A DNA stretch of 64,000 bases from Cymbomonas tetramitiformis (taxonomy: Eukaryota; Chlorophyta; Pyramimonadophyceae; Pyramimonadales; Pyramimonadaceae), in the NCBI GenBank assembly GCA_001247695.2, contig LGRX02035485.1, positions 20,140 through 84,139 of the forward strand, given 5' to 3'. Positions 1 through 8,056 of this stretch are shown piece by piece. Both the position numbers and the translations under genes were made by a program. Each line of letters starts with the position of its first letter. The first letter of the stretch is position 1. Below the pieces are notes generated by a model that saw nothing but the letters and a program-made list of their open reading frames with translations, was not told where the DNA came from and searched no databases.

Positions 1-83
1 ATGCTATATATCGCAGGCTGTGAGAAGCTTTTTCTTGCACCAGCGGCCATGCAGCGATGCTATATATCGCAGGCTGTGAGAAG
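1..83. repeat. 27-bp direct repeat at 1-27 and 57-83
   Basis: The same 27 bases (beginning ATGCTATATATCGCAGG) occur at 1-27 and 57-83, 56 bp apart, inside or just past the last visible exon of the DUF1995 gene. The array may continue beyond the window. Confidence 0.7.
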
Positions 84-2195
84 GATATCCCATAGGGCTT
101 GATGCAGAATCCAGCTGCTGCTGGTCTACTTGCGAGGATGCTGTCATCAGCTCTTGAATGCATGCCCTCCAGTGATGAATAATGAGTAAACAAATCGAAG
201 CCCTTGGTTATCGACGCCACACGGGCTCTACCATCGATATTTCCATTGAATATAACCGTACGGCGGGCGTGCGCATCCCAAAGACGGTTCACTGCAAGTA
301 GCTCATCATCGCTGTCATACGGATATCCGATGACGTACAATAGGTCTTCTATCTGCAGGGGAAGGCACACTTATAGAGCTAGCAGAACCTGTAAATGTCA
401 AAGAAAATATTGTCGCCACTGCGAATCAAAATGGAATGCCCGAAATGAAGGGGGGCAAACAGGAGAGAGCTCCCGACTACTCTACGAGCTGCACGCTGCA
501 CGCTGCACGCTGCACACTTGCAATCGCCTTGTATGACGGATATGGCCGGTATGACGGATATTGCTCCCCGGCTCCGTTACGATGAATACCGATAAGTTCG
601 GTTTCCCGTGAGTGCGGAGCGTGCATGCACGGAGTTTCCACGATGCATGAGCGGAAAGTCAGGCTTCAAATCAGCGACTAAGCAGAGCTCTGGGGAGCAC
701 CGCTGCGGAGTCTGCGACATTCTTCTTCCCCCTCATGTCTTCTGGCAGGTCCTGGTAGCCGTACATTCGATTGGATGTCTGAGTGATCAAGTCGTCTCGC
801 AGCAAATAGTCCACAGGGCCAGGCCAGTTGTGGAAGGTGGCTTCCTGCTCCCACTGACCGGAGACTGGGTTCATGCCGATGCCGTTGAGGGCAATACTCG
901 CCTCACCCGAGTCGGGGAAAAACACCCGCACCTGCCATCCCAGTTTGCTCTCCATCCCCTTTGCATGTGGCAGTTCCCCTATCTACGCCTGAGGACCTTC
1001 AAGACCAGAAGCAACTGAGGATTGCTCCACCCTCGTGAGTACTGCAAGGGCAGATCTGCAACGTCGAGTGCTCGACTCTTGATGCGAGCTGCAAACAGCG
1101 GCGTGCTACACTTGGTCTGGATGAGTGCAAACAGCGGCGTGCTACACTTGGTCTCGATGGGTGCAAACAGCGGCGTGCTACACTTGGTCTCGATGGGTGC
1201 AAACAGCGGCGTGCTACACTTGGTCTCGATGGGTGCAGACACGGAGAGGCACGAGGGGGAGTGCCGAAGACCCTTGGGCGGCGTTGCGCGACGTGTGCCA
1301 GATGAACACATGGAATCGAACATCCGCCACATGGCGCTTTTCACATGAACGGCTACCACTCACTCGGTGGCTATCAGCAGTGACGAGCACTGTGAGGTCC
1401 GTCAGCGGCGGAAGTGCGCTGGGGTGACGGGTGTCAGAATAGCACTGCTCGGAGCTCGATGCTGTGTGAGGCAATAGGAATGCTGCTTGGTCTTATTTCA
1501 GCGCGGAGCTCTCGCAGGAGATGCCCGGGTGCCTTCTGTCGTTGTGGCAGCATGCGTTGGAGCAGCTGTCGAGCGGCCTGGGAACTGTGGCAAGCAGATG
1601 CGGCAAAGGTTGAGTCTCGCACACGCTCGGCTTGGTCAAGCCATTCGAACAGCTCGCAGAAGCTTCGCAGCATTTTCTGGTTGGCGTTATACTCGGAGAT
1701 TGCGATGCAGTCCCCAGATGCCACCCCTATGCAAACAAAACATGGTCAGATGGGAAAATGGTTCTGCCCGAGCCACCTCTATTTTTTGCCCGTCGTGCCT
1801 GTCCAAGTTTTTGCACAGCCAAGCGTAGCGATATCTTTGCTTTAATGCATACTTCGGGACTCACTAGGCAAATCAAAACTGTGCAAGCCTCTGCATATGC
1901 CACGCTTGCAGGCCAGAGCTGTGAGTTGCTGGCCACTCGGGTTTGGGGAAGAGTGGAGTCAAATGCCTTACATGACGTGTTGGGAGAGCGATGTGTTAAA
2001 ACTCTCCTGGCGACATGAAGTCATTTGCAATGTGTGTCGAGAAGTCGCTACCTCGGCCAGCATTGGCAAACGTTGGGAGCTCGACCTCCAGGAGCGAGTG
2101 CGCATCCGCCAAAGCCGCTTGGACGCTGGTGTGTACCTGGCTGAGCATCTCGGTTTCATTCTCGGGAAATGTGACCTTAAAGGACCCTGAGTCAC
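1..2195 (-). CDS. DUF1995-family (chloroplast-type) protein, spliced, running off the window start
   Basis: Not visible as one ORF, but four blocks on the minus strand read in the order expected of DUF1995 proteins. Block 2195 to about 2022 contains LEVELPTFANAG. Block 1726 to about 1624 contains MLRSFCELFEWL. Block 958-701 contains GWQVRVFFPDSGEA and GPVDYLLRDDLITQT. Block 352 to the window edge contains DLLYVIGYPYDSDDELL and RRTVIFNGNIDGRAR. Splice sites fit: acceptors CAG|GTGACT (2196), TTTGCATAG (1727), CAAAG (959) and CCTTCCCCTGCAG (353), with a GT donor at 700; blocks 3 and 4 join in phase 0. DUF1995 proteins are plastid proteins (for example LPA3 and the C-terminal part of a chloroplast adenylate kinase); the molecular activity is not known. 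The N-terminus must lie upstream of 2195 and was not resolved; the last exon is open to position 1. The family call is fairly safe, exact borders are inference. Confidence 0.62.
1091..1234. repeat. 36-bp tandem repeat, four copies
   Basis: Four consecutive 36-bp units start at 1091, 1127, 1163 and 1199. Copies 2 to 4 are identical and copy 1 differs at a few bases near its end. The unit length is a multiple of three, so several frames stay open across it, but it lies in the predicted intron between the 1726-1624 and 958-701 exons of the DUF1995 gene and is probably not coding. Confidence 0.85.
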
Positions 2196-3439
2196 CTGGT
2201 CGACGACATACCCCAGGGGTAAAAAGTATGAGCACCACGCAATGGACTTCCGTCCACGCGATGCTGGCCGGATGAGGAGCTCCACACCGCAGACTGTCGC
2301 CGCCGTGCAGCCGCTGCTGGCCGGGAACACGAGCTCCAAACAGTAGACTGCCGTGCATTTGAGGTTCTTGGGGAACACTTTGCCCATTCATACATCACAC
2401 AGTCCAGAGAATTGCCAAAAGGAAACCGCAAGCACCAAGCGGAGGCAACAACCTTACGAGCTTTGAACCGCTGTCTGAGCAGGTTTTGCACAAGTCGTTG
2501 CATAAGTCGTTGGAAGCTGGCAGCAAAATGCAAGAATTCGTGGTCTTTGTGTCATTCCTTTGTATGAGGAAGCCAAACGGCCGCGAAAGTGCGCGCAATC
2601 GTTCGTAGCGATCTCGAGAGTGACATTTCTCTTATGGCAGCCTACTTAATTAAAGCTAGAGCGAGAATACTTATTTTCCAAGGTCACAGTGCGAGGGAAA
2701 TTGCGACCTGCTCGACCGACGGTTCTCAGTCGGATGGAGGTCCTTGATGGGACTTTTCTCTGCCGCGCACTTGGAATCCGCGCTGGTAAAAGCTTGCTTG
2801 AGTACGAAGCAGACCACAGCGTAGCTGGCCCCGCGCTCGCATGCCTGTCCTGTCCCTGAAGCTGCTGTCCTATATTGAAAGGAGGCATTGGCTTCAGCGG
2901 CTGAACTGTTGCCTACCAGAACACCTAAGTGAAACAAGACGACCCCGCCCTGTCGTGATTATTCAGGGCGCATAGCACTAGGCGCGCCAAAGGCAGTCCC
3001 TAAAGTTAAGGCGAGCTATTGCTATCGTAGTTAGAATACGGCTGCAGGTGGGCAAAAAATAAAAAAGCAAACGCCCGATGTCTACAGCGGCGAGAGTCGA
3101 GAAGACTGACTCGAATAACACAAGTATATTTCCATACCAAGACCCCGGTGTGAAGAGACAACTTCTGCTTTTCGCAAGCCTTCCGAAAGAGTGAATATCG
3201 CGGAAAAGCTCCTCCGCAATAATATTTAGGAAGCATACTAGAAAACAGATAACGGCTAACGCAGAACAGTCTCTTTTGGGAATCCGGCTGCAGCTCCCAA
3301 CTGCAGAGGAGAGCATGCATCCCTCCTATCGTTCAACAGCAAACATACCTCGACGGAATTCGCCGATTTAAAGTCCTGCAATGCGGAATCAGATCTCTTA
3401 GCCCACTGACTTTGATGCGCTAAGGAGCCCAAAGGACCA
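2196..3439. other. Stretch without a resolvable gene
   Basis: Lies between the resolved DUF1995 exons and a possible first exon. Many short ORFs are open on both strands but none shows a recognisable domain or a good pair of splice sites. It probably holds introns and small N-terminal exons of the minus-strand gene. Confidence 0.4.
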
Positions 3440-3561
3440 AAACAGACTTGATAGCGTTTAAGCGAAGCGCGTGTTGCTACGCGGTGCCTTTTAGCTGCAC
3501 TCCGAGGACACAAATTAGGGAGTCGAGAACTTGTGCCTCGTGAAATAGAATACGAAAACAC
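3440..3561 (-). CDS. Possible first exon with transit-peptide-like N-terminus
   Basis: An ATG at 3561 on the minus strand opens a stretch rich in Ser, Arg, Ala and Leu with almost no acidic residues (MFSYSISRGTSSRLPNLCP and onward). This composition fits a chloroplast transit peptide and the position is right for the start of the DUF1995 gene. No clear donor site and no linking exons were identified between about 3440 and 2195, so this is a weak suggestion only. Confidence 0.2.
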
Positions 3562-3696
3562 GTACCGTCTTAGACTATGTTTTCAATGTTATACGGCTGC
3601 AATAAGACGTGCTCTCCCAATTGTGCGCTTTAGGTGCACTTTTTGCCGAAATCCGATACGCGAGGGTAGGGTTGGGCTACTCGCTACAGGTGTGAT

Positions 3697-3941
3697 ACTG
3701 TTGATCGCCGACTTTCCTTCCGTCATCAGTGATGACCGTCATTCAGGAGACGGATCGTCCGATCTCACTCCTCGGATCGCGGAAATGAAGAATCGCGAAG
3801 TGGCGGTTCACCTCCAGCTTCGTAGTCCAAGTGTCGCAGAGTGTCGCTCTTAAGTCGGAAATTGGTGAAAATACTTCACTTTTCCTACCTGCTGACGATT
3901 GCTGCGTCTTTCTTCTCCGTTTCCTAACGCAAGTTTTCTTC
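3697..3941. repeat. Split direct repeat A1 of the DIRS element
   Basis: 245 bp, matching 12251-12495 with two mismatches seen by eye. It ends just before the first candidate start codon of the element (ATG at 3950), so it probably contains the promoter and leader. Confidence 0.9.
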
Positions 3942-3949
3942 TTACAATC

Positions 3950-5883
3950 ATGGTTTCCGCAGCAATCGCTACTAGTTCTGATTTGCGGAGGGCGACCCGC
4001 GCCTCCCGCAGCGCACGGCCCCGTCTGCTTGATGAGAATTCCGTGCCCAACGTTATGTCGTCCGCGTTTAATGCAGCGACCTCGGCTCCGCGGGTCTCCC
4101 CTCCGCGGGAGGAGCCCGCAATCTTTCGCTCGTTGGGTCTTAATGAATCTGAAGACGGTGACGAGGTGGTCGACGCGGGGGAAAGGTGGTCCCGAGAGAA
4201 TGTTGAAACGCCGGAGTCGCCGTCCGGACCGTCCTTGTTGCAGGAATTGTCGTTTGGCGACCAAGCTGCCCCTGGACGCGCTGACTCTCCTCCTCCGGCA
4301 AGAAATGTGCTGCAGAGAACGTCCTTGGCGGAGGATGTTGCGGGGGGGGCAGCCTCCCTCTCCGTCCGCAGGCGTCCCGCGATGAAGTCCACCACGCGAC
4401 GGAGGAAAGGCTGACTATTCCCGACCTGACGGTGAACGCCTTTACTGGACTTAACTTCTTCGTGCTGCCTAGCAAGGAATTACTTCTGAACCCCTCAATC
4501 TTTAAGACCGAGCACCTTCGGAAGATCTGTGCCAAGGTCCCTGGTATGGAGGTGTCGAACAACCAGTCCAGAGCAACTATGGTTCGGAATTTGGAGAGCT
4601 TCCGCGAGGTGCTGGAGAGGTCACGTACGCCCCCGACGGGGGATATGGCTACACCTGTGACTTTGACCCCGCGTACTGATCTGAACGCGGGGGGGCCGGT
4701 CCCCCCGCCAATGGGGGACGTCCCGACTGACTTGGTGTCCCGGGAATCGGGACACCAAACGCCTCCAGTTGTCCCGGTCACCGAGGGCACGGGCCCCCGA
4801 CGGCCCCCGTCCCCGTTGTACGTCCGGCCGGGAGCCGCGCAGAACCCGACGTACCCGCCGGGGTTCGGCCCGCACACGGACCCGAATGCGGAGCAAGGTC
4901 TTTTCTCTGGCCTCGACCCCCCCGCAAGCCAAGCACAAGAACCTCTGCAACCAGCCCAGGTAGCTAGCCCGAGCGCTCCTGCTTGCCCTCTCCTTTTCCT
5001 TTAGAAATTTGAATTCGTTTCGGTTTAATTTGCTAGGGCCTTCTCCTTCCCTGTAGTTTGATACAAACTTAATCAGCCTGTTCAACCCGTTTCACTAGTT
5101 AGGAATTTCTTCCCCTCTTTTAGAATAGTCCGGTCCCCGTCCTCGTGTCACAAAGAGTAATTAGTTAGGGCCCTTGCAGTAATCTAGGAGCGCAGTGCCT
5201 GGGCTTGTGGGCGCTTCCTAGGTGGTGAAATTTGGTTCTTGTAAACTTTTATGCTGCTGTTTGTAGCCTGCCAATTTAAAAGTTTTGACTTGCTTTAAAA
5301 AGTTTGAATTTAAAATGCTGCTTGTGTCCCGTGGGGACAACAAGAACTTGGTTATCCTCACACTGAGTGAGGCTCTTCTTGGAAGAGTATGTACCCCGTG
5401 GGGTTTTTTTTGTTGTTTGAAATCCTCAATCTGTGAGGTGTCTCCTCTTGGAGGGACATTGTACCCCGTGGGGGTTGTTTATGTGGACAATTGGTTCCAA
5501 AATATCTGGTCGGATGTAAGCTCCTGGTTATGGGCCTTCTTGACAAAAATTGGTTGATATTGCAGGCTCGGGAGGCTGATGATGAAGTGGTGCTCACAAG
5601 AACTCTGACTGCCCCAACGGTGGGAGATGATTGTGCCATTTGCCTAGCCAGCCTGCTAGGAGAGATGCCGTGTGTGTCAACTGCATGCAATCACCACTAT
5701 CATGTAGCCTGTTTCGATGGCCTGAATGAAATGTACCATTTGACCAGCTTGGTCCAGCCAGCAGCAATACATGCTGTTTTCACCATGACCTATAGAAAAG
5801 TAGTCAGATGTCCATTGTGTAGATCTGTGCTGATTGTGGATGAACTCCCATATGGGGAGGACAGATTCACATATCTGTGGTAG
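3950..5883 (+). CDS. DIRS ORF1: proline-rich gag-like protein spliced to a RING-H2 exon (frameshifted)
   Basis: Starts at ATG 3950, nine bases after repeat A1. The first reading frame (to 4414) is Ser/Arg/Pro-rich. A second frame (open across 4432-5004) carries a short SAP-like helical stretch (LRKICAKVPGMEVS) and a Pro-rich tail. The two frames differ by one base, and the run of eight G at 4342-4349 is where one extra base would join them. A donor CAG|GTAGCT (exon end 4959) and a strong acceptor TTGATATTGCAG (exon start 5566) are both phase 0 and would remove 606 bp. The second exon encodes a RING-H2 finger: CAIC, then CNHHYHVAC, then CPLC (C3H2C3 spacing), and stops at 5883. RING fingers are usually ubiquitin E3 ligase modules; a role here is inference. 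It could instead be an independent gene, but phase and position favour one spliced ORF. Confidence 0.55.
5321..5474. other. Array of short hairpins in the ORF1 intron
   Basis: Self-complementary segments follow each other: 5321-5346 (TTGTGTCCC/GGGGACAA), 5356-5372 (CCTCAC/GTGAGG), 5373-5387 (CTCTTC/GAAGAG), 5393-5404 (ACCCC/GGGGT), 5424-5438 (CCTCA/TGAGG), 5441-5455 (TCTCC/GGAGGGA) and 5463-5474 (ACCCC/GGGGT). The last six are two copies of one three-hairpin unit in which the primary sequence has diverged while pairing is kept. This suggests a structured RNA or an intron-retention signal. Confidence 0.5.
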
Positions 5884-6490
5884 ATATAGTTGTATTATTT
5901 TCTGAGGGCAGTCTTGCATGAGAGTTGTAATTTCCTGATTGTTGCATTGTTTCAAAAATTTGGCATTAATTGTTGTGATTAGGATCAAAATTGTTTGCTG
6001 TTGTTATGATGATAAATAATTGCTGCAATTGAGATGAATGCTATTTGAAAATATGAATTTGTTTATATTGAAAATATGAATTTGTTATGTTACAACTTGA
6101 ATTGCTGTGAGGATTGCTGAAAATAGGATTGAAATTATTGCTGTTATCATGATGATGAAGTTGCTCTAATTATGACGAAATAGTTCCTGTAATGTTGGAC
6201 AATAAGTACTGCATTTATGATGACTATGATTGCTTTGTTCGATGTGAGGATAGGTATGAAAATTTCTTTGATCCGATCGATGAAAAAATTGCATGCTCGT
6301 GACAAGCTGATGCTGGAATTAATGATTAGGGAGGGTGATGTGATTGCCTCAGATTATGACCCCTTATGATTATTGCATTACGTGCATTGTCAGAGTGGGG
6401 GCGAGAAGATGTTACTGTTGTAACACATTATTATGCATGTTTGTATCGAGGCAAAGGACGATATGTGAGTGTTTCCTCAACCTCAAGTAA
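5884..6490. other. AT-rich spacer inside the DIRS element
   Basis: About 600 bp of AT-rich DNA with degenerate repeats of TGATGATgAAttGCTG-like and AAAATATGAATTTGTT segments and frequent stops in all frames. No gene seen. Confidence 0.6.
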
Positions 6491-7207
6491 ATGAAGATGG
6501 ATGGTGGCATGAGGGAGCAGGCTCCTTTGGGATTGGCATCATCGATGACGCCGGGATTCGACATTCAGGCGTACGTGGACTCGGTGCTCCAAAGATCCAT
6601 GCAAGAGGAGACCAAGGGGGTCTCCAACTGGTTGAAAGCACACCGATTGAGAAGCGAGCTGTTGGACTGGTGCCTGACCCCGGGGAAATCGGTGCCGGAG
6701 ATACCGAAGCTGATGCGAAAGGTGGCAGCTGCTTTTGGTTTGCCGGGAGCTAGTTCGAGGGAGCCGGAGACTCCTCAGTCCTTGTATTCCCTTGCCACTC
6801 TCATCGAGAGGGAGTTGGCAGGAGGTACTAGGGATGCGTCCTTGCCGGACAATCACATTGCCCTGTTTGCACATCAACAAATAAGGGCTACAGTTCCAGA
6901 GTGTGAGAAGGATGATGCGCACGAGTCAGAATTGCAGATGTTCATTAAAACCCAATCCAAGAAGGCCTCGTTATCAGGAGCCACTAAGCATGTTACTGCA
7001 AAACCGGGAGCCCCTGCAGATGGTAATGCCAAATGTCCAAAATGCCAGGGGTCACATATGCTGCGGGACTGCAAGTCCCCTTATGCGTTGAACAAGGATG
7101 GATCCATCAATGTGACTTGGGTGGACAAACGAAATAAGAATGACAATAGGAATAACCAAAACCAGTTGCCTCAGTTGCCACCACCTCCTCAGAGGGAGCC
7201 TGTTTAG
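6491..7207 (+). CDS. DIRS gag-like protein with zinc knuckle
   Basis: A 238-residue ORF from ATG 6491 (a second in-frame ATG follows two codons later). A helical, charged N-terminal half is followed near residues 182-194 by a CCHC-like knuckle, C-x2-C-x3-H-x4-C (CPKCQGSHMLRDC), and a basic Asn/Gln/Pro-rich tail. This is the arrangement of a retroelement nucleocapsid. The middle spacing (three residues before His) is one shorter than the usual retroviral CX2CX4HX4C box. It sits between the RING-containing ORF1 and pol, so the element seems to have two separate gag-like proteins. Confidence 0.65.
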   Translation: MKMDGGMREQAPLGLASSMTPGFDIQAYVDSVLQRSMQEETKGVSNWLKAHRLRSELLDWCLTPGKSVPEIPKLMRKVAAAFGLPGASSREPETPQSLYSLATLIERELAGGTRDASLPDNHIALFAHQQIRATVPECEKDDAHESELQMFIKTQSKKASLSGATKHVTAKPGAPADGNAKCPKCQGSHMLRDCKSPYALNKDGSINVTWVDKRNKNDNRNNQNQLPQLPPPPQREPV

Positions 7208-7384
7208 AAATCGTCAAAAGTTGCCAGAATGCTGGTCTGTATAATATGTATATAGTGTATCAATATTTGGGAGCGGGCCAGGATGCCTGTCTTACCTTGT
7301 AACATCAGATTCCAGGTTTAAATACCAAATTGAAATGCATTGTTGTATGTGATATGGATTTGCTTGATAAGTTAATTTTGCATT

Positions 7385-7745
7385 TTTGTGAATTTGCTCT
7401 ACGTTAGATTTTCGAAATGTCGATTTGGCTGATTTTGCTCTACGTTAGATTTTCAGATTTCAAATTCGGGATGCTGGATTTTTCGAATTTTGGATTTGGT
7501 ATTTTTGCTCTACGTTGGATTTCGAAATTTCGATTTGGCTGATTTTGCTCTACGTTAGATTTTCAGTCTTCAGTCTTCGGGATGCTGGATTTTCGAATTT
7601 TGGATTTGTTTTTTTGCTCTACGTTAGATTTTCGAAATTTCGATTTCGCTGATTTTGCTCTACGTTAAATTTTCAGATTTCAGCCTTCGGGATCCTGGAT
7701 TTCGATAATTGGATTTGCTTTTTTTGCTCTACGTTAGATTTCGGG
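7385..7745. repeat. Degenerate tandem repeat between gag and pol
   Basis: The phrase TTTTGCTCTACGTTAGATT recurs about six times, spaced roughly 55-120 bp, followed each time by variants of TTCGAAATTTCGATTTGGCTGA. The remaining sequence to 8056 has no recognisable gene. Confidence 0.75.
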
Positions 7746-8056
7746 ATCAGCTTCGGAACACTGGGTTTCGGACTTTGGGATGCATATCTCAAGTTGGAGT
7801 GCTTCGCGGATACAGGCAATTAATGCCAATTACCTTGCCTGCACGGACCACCTGGTCCCGTCCGTCATAGAAGCCTCCCTTTAACATGGGGATGCTGGAC
7901 GGTTAGAGTACTGACCACAACGGGTGGGTTACTCTCACGAGTAGCACACCGGAAGTGGCCAGGCTCGAAAATCGTCCATCCCTTTCCACAAGATTGGGGC
8001 CCGGTAGAGACCGGGGTGCGATTTTCGAGGAGCATTTCTCCTGAAATAAAGGAAGA

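Noticed and set aside
204..1018. Plus-strand ORFs over the DUF1995 exons
   Set aside because: They are the antisense of exons with clear motifs and splice sites.
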